A DNA stretch of 59,865 nucleotides from Rhodanobacteraceae bacterium (GCA_025928585.1 JAICJG010000003.1:1-59865), one strand, 5' to 3'; counted from the stretch's first letter, positions 1-9,833 are shown. Notes: generated by a model not told the origin, from the letters alone. A program made the numbers and translations.

Positions 1-1
1 C

Positions 2-535
2 GAAGTCATCGGCTACGCGGAAGTCGATTTGTCGCAACGCGACGATTGCGTGGCGGAACTCACCGGTTCGCTGGTGATCGACCATGCCCGCGGCATCGGC
101 TATTGCGGACTGTCCGAACGCTGCGACATGGCCGGCGCGCGTGCAATGCACGAGGCGTTCGGTTTGCGCCTCATGTTCTGTTTCGAACTCGCCGACGGTG
201 AATACCACACCAATGTGGTGATGGCATCGCTCGCGGGCCGCGCGGTATTGCTGGCTCCCGATGGCTTCCGGGATCAGGCGGTACCGGAGGCGATCGCGCA
301 AGCGCACGGCAATCGCGCAACCCGGCTGGCGCCGGAACAGAAGCGCGCCTACGCCGGCAACGCCATCACCCTCAGCGAAGATCGCGTGTGGATGAGCGCG
401 CGGGCGGCCGCCGCGCTCGACGATGCGCAGCGCGGGACACTCGAATCATGGGGCTTCCGCATCGGCACGGTGCCACTGGACGAAATCGAAAAGGCCGGCG
501 GGAGCCTGCGCTGCTGCGTCGCCGAGATCTTTTGA
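2..535 (+). CDS. ctlX: CtlX-like arginine deiminase-related hydrolase, 3' part
   Basis: The reading frame is open from the first bases of the window, so the 5' end lies outside it; about 177 codons are visible. The product belongs to the amidinotransferase / arginine deiminase superfamily, close to CtlX-type citrulline-utilisation hydrolases, which act on guanidino or ureido substrates in the cytoplasm. Visible landmarks are the YHTNVVM segment that carries the active-site histidine in this fold, an AGN segment, and the C-terminal GGSLRC motif that supplies the catalytic cysteine. The exact substrate (citrulline, arginine or dimethylarginine) cannot be read from the C-terminal part. The gene converges on gshA. 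Confidence 0.8.
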   Translation, partial: EVIGYAEVDLSQRDDCVAELTGSLVIDHARGIGYCGLSERCDMAGARAMHEAFGLRLMFCFELADGEYHTNVVMASLAGRAVLLAPDGFRDQAVPEAIAQAHGNRATRLAPEQKRAYAGNAITLSEDRVWMSARAAAALDDAQRGTLESWGFRIGTVPLDEIEKAGGSLRCCVAEIF

Positions 536-797
536 GCGCTCACCGGCCGCGGAAGCGCGCGACAGCGCTATGATCGCGACCGCGACGCTGACGCCATAGC
601 GACCTTCCAACGGGCGGGACATCCAGCCCCGGGACTTGGTCTCGGAATCCACGCGAACGCATCCGTGCCGAACCCGCAGAGCTTGTGGCGCCGCCGTCAA
701 ACCGCCGTGATCGCTCCCGCCGGCCCTCGCAACGTAGCCGAAATCCGGCAGCCACAAGGCTGTCCCCAACACGCCTCCGGCTTGCAGCGGGGGTCGA

Positions 798-2162
798 TCA
801 GTACGCGAATTCGCGGAAGACCGGATCGACGCTGCCGTTCCATTCGCCGCGGAACAGTTCCAGTTTGCGCTCAGCCGGCGTCTGGCCTGCCTCGGCGAAT
901 TCGACCAGCGGCTCGAGGAACACCGCTTCATCCAGCCCGTCCCGGTTGAGCTTCGCGCGGCGCTTCAGGCCCTGTCCCGCGATTTCCAGCGCGCGCAGCG
1001 CGAGCTCGCGCACCGTTTCGCCACGGAACGGCAGCTTCAGCGCATGCTTCGGCACGCCATCCCGAAGCGCGTTGCGTTCGGTCATGGAGAAGCCCTTGAC
1101 CAGGTCCCACGCGGCGTCCAGCGATTCCCCGTCATACAGCAGGCCGACCCAGAACGCCGGCAGCGCGCACAACCGGTTCCACGGACCGCCGTCGGCGCCG
1201 CGCATTTCCAGGTACTGCTTCAGGCGCACTTCCGGGAACGCCGTGGTCATGTGGTCCGACCAATCGCGCAGCGTCGGCTTCTCGCCCGGCAGCGCGGGCA
1301 GCCTGCCTTCGAGGAAGTCACGGAAGGACTGTCCTGCGCAATCGATGTAGCGGCCGTGGCGGTGCACGAAATACATCGGCACGTCCAAGAGGTAATCGAC
1401 ATAGCGCTCGAAGCCGAAACCCTCCTCGAACACGAAGTCGAGCATGCCGGTGCGATCGGCGTCGGTGTCGGTCCAGATGTGCGAGCGGTAGCTGAGATAG
1501 CCGTTCGGCCGGCCGTCGGTGAACGGCGAATCGGCGAACAGTGCGGTCGCCACCGGCTGCAGGGCCAGTGACACCCGGAACTTCCTGACCATGTCGGCTT
1601 CGTTCGCGAAGTCGAGGTTGACCTGGACCGTGCAGGTGCGGGTCATCATGTCGAGGCCGAGCGAGCCGACCTCCGGCATGTAGCGGCGCATGATCGCATA
1701 GCGGGCCTTCGGCATCCACGGCATTTCCTCGCGCTTCCACTTCGGCTGAAAGCCCATGCCGAGGATTCCGAGTTGCAGCGGCTCCGCCGCGCTCCGCACG
1801 CAGCGCAGGTGTTCGCGGACTTCGCTGCAGGTCTGATGGATCGTTTCGAGTGGCGCGCCCGAGAGTTCCAGTTGCCCGGCGGGCTCCAATGTCACGGAGG
1901 CCTGGCCGCGCGACAGCGCGATGACGTTGCCGTCTTCCTCGACCGGCTCCCAGCCGCAGCCGGCGATCCCGCGCAGCAGCGCGCCGATGCCGCGCTCGCC
2001 TTCATACGGCGGCGGTTTCAAATCGTCGGTGCGGAACACGAACTTTTCGTGTTCGGTGCCGATCTTCCACTGGTCCGCGGGACGGCCGCCGGCCGCAAGG
2101 TATTCCGCGAGTTGCGCGTGTCGCTCGAGCGGCTGTTCCTCAACTTGGCTGGGACCGGACAT
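798..2162 (-). CDS. gshA: Glutamate-cysteine ligase, plant/proteobacterial type
   Basis: The predicted 454-residue protein is a GCS2-family glutamate-cysteine ligase, which makes gamma-glutamylcysteine from Glu, Cys and ATP as the first step of glutathione synthesis in the cytoplasm. It starts MSGPSQVEE; the frame runs on upstream without family similarity, so this ATG was chosen. Motifs typical of the plant-like enzymes of Xanthomonads and alphaproteobacteria are visible: KIGTEHEKF near the N-terminus, a [10 protein letters not shown] segment and [11 protein letters not shown] in the C-terminal third. engB lies upstream on the same strand, 152 bp away. No gshB is present in the window. Confidence 0.92.
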   Translation of the reverse strand: MSGPSQVEEQPLERHAQLAEYLAAGGRPADQWKIGTEHEKFVFRTDDLKPPPYEGERGIGALLRGIAGCGWEPVEEDGNVIALSRGQASVTLEPAGQLELSGAPLETIHQTCSEVREHLRCVRSAAEPLQLGILGMGFQPKWKREEMPWMPKARYAIMRRYMPEVGSLGLDMMTRTCTVQVNLDFANEADMVRKFRVSLALQPVATALFADSPFTDGRPNGYLSYRSHIWTDTDADRTGMLDFVFEEGFGFERYVDYLLDVPMYFVHRHGRYIDCAGQSFRDFLEGRLPALPGEKPTLRDWSDHMTTAFPEVRLKQYLEMRGADGGPWNRLCALPAFWVGLLYDGESLDAAWDLVKGFSMTERNALRDGVPKHALKLPFRGETVRELALRALEIAGQGLKRRAKLNRDGLDEAVFLEPLVEFAEAGQTPAERKLELFRGEWNGSVDPVFREFAY

Positions 2163-2314
2163 GCACGGACCTTCACGAGGGCAAGGGCGAATAGATGGGG
2201 CGGCGCACCGCAATCCGCAAGAGCGAGAAGCAGCGGGCGGCCAAGGATGGCCACACCATCGCCAACCGCCATGGAAGGCTGCTTGGCTGTAGCTCCTGAC
2301 GCCGGCAGATGTCG

Positions 2315-2971
2315 TTACTCCAGCAGCGCCATCACCGCCGCGCGCGCCTCGGCGACACCAGCGCCGGTCGTGGCGGAAAACGCGATGGTGGCGCCGGGCC
2401 AGCCGTGTGCCGCGATGGCCCCATCGACCTCGCGCTGGCGCGTCCGGGCCTGCGCGCGCGACAGCTTGTCCGCCTTGCTGAGCAGCACCAGGCAGGGCAA
2501 CCCCCGGGTCGCGCAGAACGCCAGCATCTGCCGGTCGAACTCCGTCAGCGCATGCCGGATGTCGCTGATCAACACCAGCCCGCGCAGGCACTGCCGCCTG
2601 CGCAGGTAGGCGTCGATCGCCTGGCGCCAATGGTCGCGCAACGCGACTGGTACCTTGGCGTAGCCATAGCCGGGCAAGTCGATCAGTCGCCGACCGTCGG
2701 CAAGCGCGAACACCACGAGCTGCTGGGTGCGGCCGGGCGTTGCGCTGGTACGCGCCAGCTTTGCCTGTCCGCTCAGCGCATTGATGGCGCTCGACTTGCC
2801 TGCGTTGGAGCGGCCCGCGAACGCGATCTCCACGCCGGCGTCCGCCGGCAACTGGTCGGGCCGGTGCGCGGCCAGCACGAAAGCGGCGCCGCGCAACGGA
2901 TGGTCGGCCGCAGGATTCCCCTGTGGCGGGAGCCTGCCGGCTGCATGTCCGGGATGGTGTGTTTGACGCAT
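2315..2971 (-). CDS. engB: Ribosome biogenesis GTPase EngB (YsxC/YihA)
   Basis: The 218-residue protein is a small TRAFAC-class GTPase needed for assembly of the large ribosomal subunit. The P-loop GRSNAGKSS, the G2 threonine in SATPGRTQ, the G3 motif DLPGYGYA and the G4-type SKADKL (TKxD family) occur in the expected order. The chosen ATG begins MRQTHHPG, just upstream of the divergent cytochrome c4 gene. Divergence from cytochrome c4 is the arrangement expected in Xanthomonads and Pseudomonads and supports the call. Confidence 0.93.
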   Translation of the reverse strand: MRQTHHPGHAAGRLPPQGNPAADHPLRGAAFVLAAHRPDQLPADAGVEIAFAGRSNAGKSSAINALSGQAKLARTSATPGRTQQLVVFALADGRRLIDLPGYGYAKVPVALRDHWRQAIDAYLRRRQCLRGLVLISDIRHALTEFDRQMLAFCATRGLPCLVLLSKADKLSRAQARTRQREVDGAIAAHGWPGATIAFSATTGAGVAEARAAVMALLE

Positions 2972-3052
2972 GTTTGTGGTCGCGGCGATAATCCGGCGGT
3001 TCACGTTGGCGCACGGCGCCGACGTCCACGCCTTAGGGAAAGAGAGGATTGT

Positions 3053-3868
3053 ATGGGTTCTCGGCATCTGCTTGCCTTCGCCGTCCTGCTCGCCGCCGCC
3101 GCGCCGCTCGCGGTGCTTGCCGCGTCGCCGGCCGGATCCGCCGCGTCCGCGCCGGCTGCAGCATCCACCGCCGCACCCGCGGCAAGCGCCAGCACGGCTG
3201 CGCCGGCAAGCTCCGCGAGCGCGGCCGAAGCCGCGGAAGCCGAATTCAGCAAGCTCGAGGCCGTACAGACCCAGCCTGGCGATCCCAAGGCGGGGCAGGC
3301 CAAGGCCGCCGCGTGCGGCGCCTGCCACGGCATGGACGGCAATTCCTCGAGCGCGCAATACCCGAAGCTCGCGGGCCAGAGCGAGCAGTACATCGTCACC
3401 CAGTTGATGCGCTTCAAGAGCGGCGTGCGCCAGAACGCGATCATGCAGGGCATGGCGGCGTCGCTGGCGCCGCAGGACATGCACGACATCGGCGCGTATT
3501 TCTCCCGGCAGAAGCGCTCGCCCGGCGTGGCCGATGCGAAGCTCGCGCAGGAAGGCGAGAAGCTCTACCGCGAAGGCGACCCCGGCCGCGGCATCCCGGC
3601 CTGCATGGCCTGTCATGGACCGGATGGCGCAGGCAACCCCGGCTGGCGCGTGCCGAACATCGGCGGCCAGCATGCCGACTACGTGCAGGCGCAACTCAAG
3701 GCGTGGCACGACGGCACCACCTGGGGCAGCGATACCCACGCCATGATCATGCCGGCGATCGCGCAGCGGCTGACCGAACAGGACATTTCCGCGGTATCGA
3801 GCTATGTCGAGGGCCTGCACGCCGCGCCGGCGCCGCAATCCTCGGCTGCGCCCTCGCCGATCGATTGA
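3053..3868 (+). CDS. Diheme cytochrome c4
   Basis: The 271-residue periplasmic protein carries two c-type hemes, at Cys88-Cys91-His92 (CGACH) and Cys184-Cys187-His188 (CMACH), in two homologous halves. Each half has a downstream Met that could be the sixth heme ligand. Cytochrome c4 shuttles electrons to terminal oxidases, which fits the cytochrome c oxidase cluster at the far end of this window. An N-terminal signal peptide is followed by an unusually long Ala/Ser/Pro-rich linker (about residues 23-60). A purine-rich GAGAGGA site precedes the ATG. The two dsbA-like genes follow on the same strand. Confidence 0.93.
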   Translation: MGSRHLLAFAVLLAAAAPLAVLAASPAGSAASAPAAASTAAPAASASTAAPASSASAAEAAEAEFSKLEAVQTQPGDPKAGQAKAAACGACHGMDGNSSSAQYPKLAGQSEQYIVTQLMRFKSGVRQNAIMQGMAASLAPQDMHDIGAYFSRQKRSPGVADAKLAQEGEKLYREGDPGRGIPACMACHGPDGAGNPGWRVPNIGGQHADYVQAQLKAWHDGTTWGSDTHAMIMPAIAQRLTEQDISAVSSYVEGLHAAPAPQSSAAPSPID

Positions 3869-3937
3869 ACCCGGCGCGGCTCGCGCGGTCGATTCAGGCG
3901 CCACACCGGCTCCCGTGAATTCGCCAGGAATCCGATC

Positions 3938-4639
3938 ATGAGAAAACGCATTGCCGCATCTCTGTTGCTCGCCGCCGTCGCCGGCGTCGCCTTCGGGCAG
4001 GCCGCGCCGCAGCAGTGGGTCGAGGGCAAGAACTATTTCGCGATCGTGAACCCGCAGCCAACCAACCAACCCGACAAGGTGGTGGTGACGGAGGTGTTCT
4101 CGTTCGGCTGCCCGGCGTGCAACCAGTTCGAGCCGTACGTGGACAAGCTGCGCGCCGAACTGCCCGCGGACACCGTCCTGCAATTCATCCCCGCGAGCTG
4201 GCACCCCGAAGAGGATTGGCCGGTGTTCCAGCGCGCCTACTTCACCGCCAGGGCCCTCGGCGTCGACACGAAGCAATCGCACGACGCGATGTTCCAGGCC
4301 ATCTGGGGACCGGCCGGCCCCTTGGCCACCTACGACCGGACTACCCAGCGCCCCAAGGCGGAGTCGGATCTGCCAACGATCGGGGACGTCGCGAAGTTCT
4401 ACGCCAAGTACGGCGCCAAGCCGGATGAATTCGTTGCGACCGCCAACTCGTTCGCGGTCAACATGGACATGAAGCGCGCCGACAAGCAGATCATCGCCTG
4501 GGGCGTCAACAGCACGCCGACCATCGTGGTGGACGGCAAGTGGCGCGCCGACACGAGCTCCGCCAACGGCTCACAGAACCTGGTGGACCTGACCTTGTAC
4601 CTGGTCCACCAGGAACTGGCCGCGAAGAAGGCGAAGTGA
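3938..4639 (+). CDS. dsbA: Periplasmic thiol:disulfide oxidoreductase DsbA
   Basis: The 233-residue protein has a signal peptide (cleavage probably near AFGQA) and a thioredoxin-fold DsbA domain. The active site is CPAC (Cys58, Cys61), and the cis-proline loop reads STPTIV. It would oxidise cysteine pairs in exported proteins. It ends one base before a second DsbA-like gene, so the pair is probably co-transcribed. The dipeptide between the cysteines is Pro-Ala rather than the Pro-His of E. coli DsbA, which should shift its redox potential; that is inference. Confidence 0.9.
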   Translation: MRKRIAASLLLAAVAGVAFGQAAPQQWVEGKNYFAIVNPQPTNQPDKVVVTEVFSFGCPACNQFEPYVDKLRAELPADTVLQFIPASWHPEEDWPVFQRAYFTARALGVDTKQSHDAMFQAIWGPAGPLATYDRTTQRPKAESDLPTIGDVAKFYAKYGAKPDEFVATANSFAVNMDMKRADKQIIAWGVNSTPTIVVDGKWRADTSSANGSQNLVDLTLYLVHQELAAKKAK

Positions 4640-4640
4640 C

Positions 4641-5396
4641 ATGAAACCCGCACTGCTGCTCCGTGCTGCATTGCTGGTCTCGGGGCTGCTGCTGACCGCG
4701 GCCTGTTCGGCGCACAACGACGGCGGCAATGCGCCGGGTGGCACTCCCACTGGCGCCGCCGTTGCGGTGACAAGCGCCACCCCGACGCCCGCGCCGGCGG
4801 GCCCGACGCATTTCACGGAGGGCCAGCAGTACGTCACCCTGAAATTGCCCGCCGGCCAGTCGATGCCGACCGGCCCGGTCGAGATCGTCGAGGTGTTTTC
4901 CTACGGCTGCCCGCACTGTGCGGAGTTCGCGCCGTACATGGACAAGCTGCGCGCGGCGCTGCCGAAAGGCGTCGAAGTGCGCTACCTGCCGGCCGTGTTC
5001 AGCCAGGCGTGGGTGCCGTATGCGCAGGCGTTCTACGCCGCCCGCCAGCTCGGTGTGCTCGAGCAGACCCACGACGCGATGTTCCAGGCAATGCTGGAAC
5101 ACTATCCGCTCAATTCGCTGCAGGACATGGCGGCGTGGTACGGCCGACACGGCGCGGACCCGCAGAAGTTCATCGCCGCCGCGACCAGCCAGGCCACGAT
5201 GCAGCAGATGGCGGCCGACCGGAAGACCGAAATGGGCTGGGGCATCGACGCCACCCCGACGCTCGTCGTGGGCCGCCGCACCGATGACGACAAGGACGCG
5301 CCGTTCGTCGCGCTGATGCGCAGCGCCGACATCGACAGTTACGCACAGTTGCAGCAACTCGGGTTGTGGATGGTGCAGCACGCCGCGCAACACTGA
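4641..5396 (+). CDS. DsbA-type thiol:disulfide oxidoreductase, lipoprotein form
   Basis: The 251-residue protein is a second DsbA homologue. Its signal peptide ends in a lipobox (LTAAC, Cys22), so it should be a lipid-anchored periplasmic enzyme. A Thr/Pro/Ala-rich spacer follows, then the thioredoxin fold with the canonical CPHC site (Cys90, Cys93) and a cis-Pro loop ATPTLV. It starts immediately after the preceding dsbA stop codon. Tandem soluble and lipid-anchored DsbA proteins are seen in other Xanthomonads, where they probably divide substrates or act at different distances from the membrane. Confidence 0.9.
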   Translation: MKPALLLRAALLVSGLLLTAACSAHNDGGNAPGGTPTGAAVAVTSATPTPAPAGPTHFTEGQQYVTLKLPAGQSMPTGPVEIVEVFSYGCPHCAEFAPYMDKLRAALPKGVEVRYLPAVFSQAWVPYAQAFYAARQLGVLEQTHDAMFQAMLEHYPLNSLQDMAAWYGRHGADPQKFIAAATSQATMQQMAADRKTEMGWGIDATPTLVVGRRTDDDKDAPFVALMRSADIDSYAQLQQLGLWMVQHAAQH

Positions 5397-5468
5397 AGGC
5401 CTTGCATCCGCCTGCTTGCGTTCCGGTGCAGGCGATGCCACATTTCATGGTGGTAATCTGATCAAGCC

Positions 5469-6260
5469 ATGAATGCCGAGCCCGCTGCCGCGCCGGTCGA
5501 CAATGTCCTGCGCATCCTGAGTTGCAACATCCTCGCCGGCGCGAGCGTGAAGCGTTACCACGAATACTTCACGCGCAGCTGGGGTGCGGTGCTGCCGGGC
5601 AAGTACAAGCTCGGCAACCTCGACCAGCTCGCGCGCTCGATTGCGAAGTTCGACGTGGTGGGGCTGCAGGAAGCCGACGCCGGCAGCATCCGATCGGGGT
5701 TCCTCAACCAGACCCGTTATCTCGCCGAAACCGCGGGCTTGCCGTACTGGAGCCACCAGCCCAACCGCAGGCTGTCGAACGTCGCCTATACCGCCAACGG
5801 ACTGATCAGCCGCTCCGCGCCGACCGAGGTGCTCGATTACCCGCTGCCGGGACGATTGGGCGGACGCGGGGTCCTGCTGGCCCGGTATGGCGAAGGCCGC
5901 GAGGCGCTGACCGTCGCGATCGCGCACCTGTCGCTCGGCGTACAGTCGCGCCTGCGCCAGATCGACTTCATCGCCGAGCTGCTGCACGACCGTCCCAACG
6001 CCATGCTGATGGGCGACCTCAACTGTGCGCCCGATTGCCCGGAGCTGCACGCGCTGTTCGCGCATACCGCACTGGTGCCGCCCGACGACCCGCAGCCGAC
6101 CTTTCCGAGCTGGCGCCCGCAACGGGCGATCGACCACATTCTCGTCACCTCGCAGCTGGTGATCGAGCGGATGTGGACCCTGCCTGCGGCGTTCTCCGAC
6201 CATCTGCCGCTCGCGGCCGAGATCCGGGTGCCGACCGCCGCGCTGAACGCCGCCGCGTAA
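5469..6260 (+). CDS. Endonuclease/exonuclease/phosphatase family protein
   Basis: The 263-residue protein has the metal-dependent phosphoesterase fold shared by DNase I, exonuclease III and inositol phosphatases. The family motifs appear in order: an N-terminal CNI strand, QEAD with the metal-binding Glu, the GDLN catalytic segment, an IDH motif and the C-terminal SDHLP. No signal peptide is evident, so it is probably cytoplasmic. The natural substrate (nucleic acid or phospho-lipid/sugar) cannot be deduced. It follows the dsbA pair at a 72-bp distance. Confidence 0.85.
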   Translation: MNAEPAAAPVDNVLRILSCNILAGASVKRYHEYFTRSWGAVLPGKYKLGNLDQLARSIAKFDVVGLQEADAGSIRSGFLNQTRYLAETAGLPYWSHQPNRRLSNVAYTANGLISRSAPTEVLDYPLPGRLGGRGVLLARYGEGREALTVAIAHLSLGVQSRLRQIDFIAELLHDRPNAMLMGDLNCAPDCPELHALFAHTALVPPDDPQPTFPSWRPQRAIDHILVTSQLVIERMWTLPAAFSDHLPLAAEIRVPTAALNAAA

Positions 6261-6364
6261 TCCGGCTGTCGCCAACCGAATCGATCGGACGCCCGCCAAC
6301 CGACGCCGCGCGGCGCGTTTTCCTATCCTGCGAGCCGCACCCGATCCACGCAGGGGAGTCCACT

Positions 6365-6704
6365 ACGCAACGCACCTTGCTTCTGGCCGCGGCGATCACG
6401 CTCGGCCCTGGATTTTGCATCGGTGCGCAGGCGCAACACGTACCCCCGGCGCCACGCCTGGGGCACGCCGTGCGCCATCCACCCGACGCCGTACGGAAAA
6501 AACGCATCCAGCAGGCCTGCAATCGGGCGAATTGTCGCCCGGCGAAGCACGCAGGCTCGAAGCTGGCGAAGCGCGCATCGACAAGACCGAGCAGCGCGCA
6601 ACGGTTCGCTCTCGGCGACCCGACGTGTGCACATCCGCAATGAGCAGAACCGCGCCAGGCGCCGCATCTATCGCGCCCGGCACAACCGATGCGGTCGGCA
6701 TTGA
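6365..6704 (+). pseudogene. Decayed gene for a small secreted basic protein
   Basis: Three consecutive reading frames together rebuild one short protein: a hydrophobic signal-like segment (LLLAAAITLG), a QSGELSPGEARRLEAGEARI segment, and HIRNEQNRARRRIYRARHN to the stop. This matches a common family of small exported Xanthomonad and Burkholderia proteins rich in GELTP..EA..LE repeats. Two single-base losses, near 6514 (a G in a G run) and near 6598, split the frame. The expected start codon reads ACG, 6 nt after a good AGGGGAG ribosome site. I infer a dead gene; sequencing error is possible but would have to strike three times. Confidence 0.7.
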
Positions 6705-6819
6705 AGCTTGCATTCCGCCACAGGTCGTGCAAAAGGCCGCGCGAGCGGCCTCGCGGTCATGCGTTCGCGCCTACAGGGCGTGAACATTTTTCGACGGATG
6801 ATTCGTCTAGAATCAATGG

Positions 6820-8895
6820 ATGAGTATCCGGTTCGGCGCCAGCGCATGCCTGCGCGCGTGCGCCATCATCGCCCTCGCCCTCTCCGGCGTTGCGGCAACC
6901 CGCGCGCAGACGACCTCCAGCGATCCGGTGCCGGACGCCACCGCGGGGTTGCAGCAGCAACGCGATGCGTTCCGCGCGGCGTACGTGGCCGCCCAGGCGG
7001 GGCAGGATTGGCGCACCCTCGCGCGGGGCCTCGAGGACTACCCGCTGTATCCGTACCTCCAGGCGGCGGCGCTGCAACACGACATCGAGTCCGCGACGCC
7101 GGCCGAAGTCGATGCCTACCTGCAACGCTACACAGGCTGGATTCCGGCCGACGACCTGCGCAAGGCCGAGCTGCGCTGGCTGGCCAAGCAAAAGGACTGG
7201 GCCGCGTTCCAGCACTTTTACCGCCCGGGCCTCGACGATGCGTTGACCTGCGATGCGCTGCAGGCGCGCCTGGCGCAAGGCCAGCCGCTCGAATTCGCAC
7301 GTGACCTGTCCGCGCTGTGGCAGAAAGCGAGCCTCCCATCGGCCTGCGACCCGGTGCTGGATACGGCCTTCGTGCAGGGGCTCCTGACCCCGCAACGGGT
7401 GCGGGACCGCGTCGAACGCGCGGCCGATGCCGGCAGCGCGACCACGGTCCAGCAATCCGCGGCGTGGCTGACCGGCGCCGACGCGCGCTGGGCGCAGCGC
7501 ATCGCCGAGGCGATTGCATCACCCGCGAGCCTGCTGAAGAAGGCCATGGCTTTCGCGGATACCGCGGAGGATCGCGAGGCCGTGGTCCGCGCATTGGTCC
7601 GCCTTGCTCGCCGCGACAGCGCGCAGGCGATCACCGATTGGCAATCGCTGTCGCCACGGTTCGCGTTCGATCAAGCGCAACGCAACCGCGTGCTCGCAGC
7701 GCTCGCCTTGTACAACGCGGTCGATTTCGGGCCCGATGCGATCCAACGCCTCGAGGCACTGCCGGCTGCGGCGCAAACCGACGCCACCCGTGAATGGCGG
7801 GTGCGGGTGGCGGTCGCGCAGCGCGACTGGAAGGCCGCCCAAGCCGGGCTTGCCGCGCTCGGCCCTGACGAGATGCAGCACGGCGAATGGCGCTACTGGC
7901 GGGCGCGCATCGCCCAGGAACTGGGCAACGATGGCGCGGCGTCGGACGACTATGCGGCGCTCGCGCAGCAGGCGACGTTCTACGGCTTCCTCGCGGCCGA
8001 CCGAGCCGACCTGCCCTACTCGATCTGCCCCGGGACGGTGACGGTCGATCCCGGCCTCGACCAACGGATCGAGGCGATCCCCGGTTTCCGGCGGGCCTTC
8101 GAATTGTTCTCGGTGGGCTTGCTCCACGCCGCGCGCCGCGAGTGGAACCGCGTGTTCCCGGACCTGCCGCCAACGGAGCAGCGCCAGGCCGCTGCACTCG
8201 CGTCGCGGCGGGGCTGGTACGACCGCGCGATCTTCGCGTTCGGCAAGTCGGGCGACCTCCAGTACTACGCCCTGCGCTTCCCGCTCGCGGACGACCACGA
8301 CGTGATCGCCGCCGCACGCGCCGCCGGCATCGATCCGGCCTGGACCTTCGCGATCATCCGCGCCGAGACCGCGTGGCAGCCGGACGCCCATTCCGGTGCC
8401 GACGCCCGCGGGCTGATGCAATTGCTGCCGTCGACGGCTGCGCGCGTCGCACGCCGCAACGACCTTCCCTACGAGGGTCCCGCGAGCCTATACGATCCCG
8501 CCATCAACATCCCGCTGGGCACGCGCTACCTCGCGCATCTCGGCCTGCGCTTCAACGGCAGCCCCTGGCTCACCTCCGCGGCCTACAATGCCGGTCCCGG
8601 CAACGCGCAACGCTGGCTGGATTCGCGCGGCGACCTCGACCCGGAGGCCTTCATCCTCGCGATCCCGTTCAACGAAACGCGTGACTACGTGACCCGCGTG
8701 ATGTCGTTCGCGACGATCTACGGATGGCGGCTGCATGGTGCACCGGTGCCGATGTCGTCGCGCCTGCCCGCGATCGGCACGCCCTACGATCCGGCGGTCG
8801 ATCCTCCACGCAAGCAGGTCGTCTGCCGTGCGGAAGCGCCGGCGGCGCCGACCGCGACTCCTTCCCCGGCCCCCGCAGGGAGTGTCTCGCAATGA
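6820..8895 (+). CDS. slt: Soluble lytic murein transglycosylase
   Basis: The 691-residue periplasmic enzyme cleaves the MurNAc-GlcNAc bond of peptidoglycan, forming 1,6-anhydro-muropeptides. It has a signal peptide, a long superhelical region of alpha-helical repeats (about residues 40-480) and a C-terminal lysozyme-like SLT domain. The catalytic Glu516 lies in IIRAET; ARGLMQLLPSTA and SAAYNAGPGN follow, as usual for Slt70. The residue after the catalytic Glu is Thr where many homologues have Ser. A Pro/Ala-rich tail ends the protein. Its stop overlaps the next start as ATGA. Confidence 0.92.
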   Translation: MSIRFGASACLRACAIIALALSGVAATRAQTTSSDPVPDATAGLQQQRDAFRAAYVAAQAGQDWRTLARGLEDYPLYPYLQAAALQHDIESATPAEVDAYLQRYTGWIPADDLRKAELRWLAKQKDWAAFQHFYRPGLDDALTCDALQARLAQGQPLEFARDLSALWQKASLPSACDPVLDTAFVQGLLTPQRVRDRVERAADAGSATTVQQSAAWLTGADARWAQRIAEAIASPASLLKKAMAFADTAEDREAVVRALVRLARRDSAQAITDWQSLSPRFAFDQAQRNRVLAALALYNAVDFGPDAIQRLEALPAAAQTDATREWRVRVAVAQRDWKAAQAGLAALGPDEMQHGEWRYWRARIAQELGNDGAASDDYAALAQQATFYGFLAADRADLPYSICPGTVTVDPGLDQRIEAIPGFRRAFELFSVGLLHAARREWNRVFPDLPPTEQRQAAALASRRGWYDRAIFAFGKSGDLQYYALRFPLADDHDVIAAARAAGIDPAWTFAIIRAETAWQPDAHSGADARGLMQLLPSTAARVARRNDLPYEGPASLYDPAINIPLGTRYLAHLGLRFNGSPWLTSAAYNAGPGNAQRWLDSRGDLDPEAFILAIPFNETRDYVTRVMSFATIYGWRLHGAPVPMSSRLPAIGTPYDPAVDPPRKQVVCRAEAPAAPTATPSPAPAGSVSQ

Positions 8896-9830
8896 ATTCC
8901 CCCCGTTACCTCGTCCTCGGCGGCAGCGGTTTCATCGGCAGCCGTCTGCTTGCGGCGCTGGCGCCCTCCGGTTGCCGCATCACCGTCCTCAGCCGCAACC
9001 GCGAAAAAGGACGCGCGATCAACCTCCTCCCGAACGTCCGCTCGTTCAGCGCGGACGTCTATGACCGTGCGGTGCTGGAGAAGCACCTGGCGGGCCAGGA
9101 CGCCGTGGTCAACCTGGTCGGCATTCTCAACGAAACCGGGCGCGCGACCTTCACCCACGCGCACGTGGACCTCACCGCCACCCTGATCGCGGCCTGCCGC
9201 CAGGTCGGCGTGCGCCGCATCCACCAGATGAGTTCGTTGAACGCCGGCAACCGCGCATCGAAATACCTGAAGACGCGCGGCGAAGCCGAAGCGCAGGTCC
9301 GCAACTCCGGGATGGAATGGACGATCTATCGGCCGAGCGTCGTGTACGGCGAAGACGACGGGCTGGTGTTCCGGTTCCTGAAGCTGCTGAAGATGGCGCC
9401 CGCCCTGCCGCTCGCGCAGCCGCACGCGAAGATCGCGCCGGTGTTCGTCGGCGACGTCGCCGAAGCCTTGGCGCGCGGCATGGCCGACCGCCGCAGCATC
9501 GGCAAGATCTTCGAGTTGTACGGACCGGACTCGCTGGAACTCATCCGGATCGTGCGGATGGTCCGCGATGCCGCGGGCCTGCGCCGCCCGGTGTTCCCGC
9601 TGCCCGCGCCGCTCGGCCGGCTGCAGGCAGCGCTCGCCGAAATGATCCCGGGCAAGCCGTTCTCGCGCGACAACTACGATTCGCTCGGCGTCGATGCGGT
9701 CGGCAGCCGCGACGGGCTTGCCGAACTCGGGATCGCGCCGCGCCGGTTCTCGGCAATGCTGCCCATGCTGCTCGGCGATTACGCCCGGGCGTACCGATTC
9801 GACATCGCGCGCGCGTCCCAGGAACGCTGA
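8892..9830 (+). CDS. NAD(P)-binding epimerase-like protein (NDUFA9 type)
   Basis: The 312-residue protein is an atypical short-chain dehydrogenase of the kind annotated as complex I NDUFA9 subunit family. The N-terminal GGSGFIGSR motif binds the dinucleotide, and IYRPSVVYGEDD is typical of this group. The usual YxxxK pair is replaced by a region around SKYLKTRGEAEA, so catalytic competence is unclear. Homologues are linked to quinone or NADH-dehydrogenase biology, but no reaction can be assigned here. It is translationally coupled to slt and followed 3 bp later by cca. Confidence 0.8.
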   Translation: MNSPRYLVLGGSGFIGSRLLAALAPSGCRITVLSRNREKGRAINLLPNVRSFSADVYDRAVLEKHLAGQDAVVNLVGILNETGRATFTHAHVDLTATLIAACRQVGVRRIHQMSSLNAGNRASKYLKTRGEAEAQVRNSGMEWTIYRPSVVYGEDDGLVFRFLKLLKMAPALPLAQPHAKIAPVFVGDVAEALARGMADRRSIGKIFELYGPDSLELIRIVRMVRDAAGLRRPVFPLPAPLGRLQAALAEMIPGKPFSRDNYDSLGVDAVGSRDGLAELGIAPRRFSAMLPMLLGDYARAYRFDIARASQER

Positions 9831-9833
9831 CGG

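Noticed and set aside
446-931. Long minus-strand frame in the gap between ctlX and gshA
   Set aside because: It overlaps the ends of both real genes, lacks any family motif, and fits the open frames expected in GC-rich DNA.
2194-2300. Short basic plus-strand frame ([17 protein letters not shown]...) between gshA and engB
   Set aside because: It resembles only loosely the basic N-termini of small regulatory proteins, has no ribosome site and runs antisense in the gap between two minus-strand genes.
798-3029. gshA as a 743-residue fusion starting near 3029
   Set aside because: The upstream extension runs through engB in another frame and has no similarity; the GCS2 fold starts after the ATG at 2162.
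5409-5434. Possible hairpin after the lipoprotein dsbA (CGCCTGC/GCAGGCG)
   Set aside because: The loop is long and no T-run follows, so a terminator cannot be supported.
6786-6814. Possible promoter with TAGAAT just before slt
   Set aside because: It would give a nearly leaderless transcript and no -35 box occurs at acceptable spacing.
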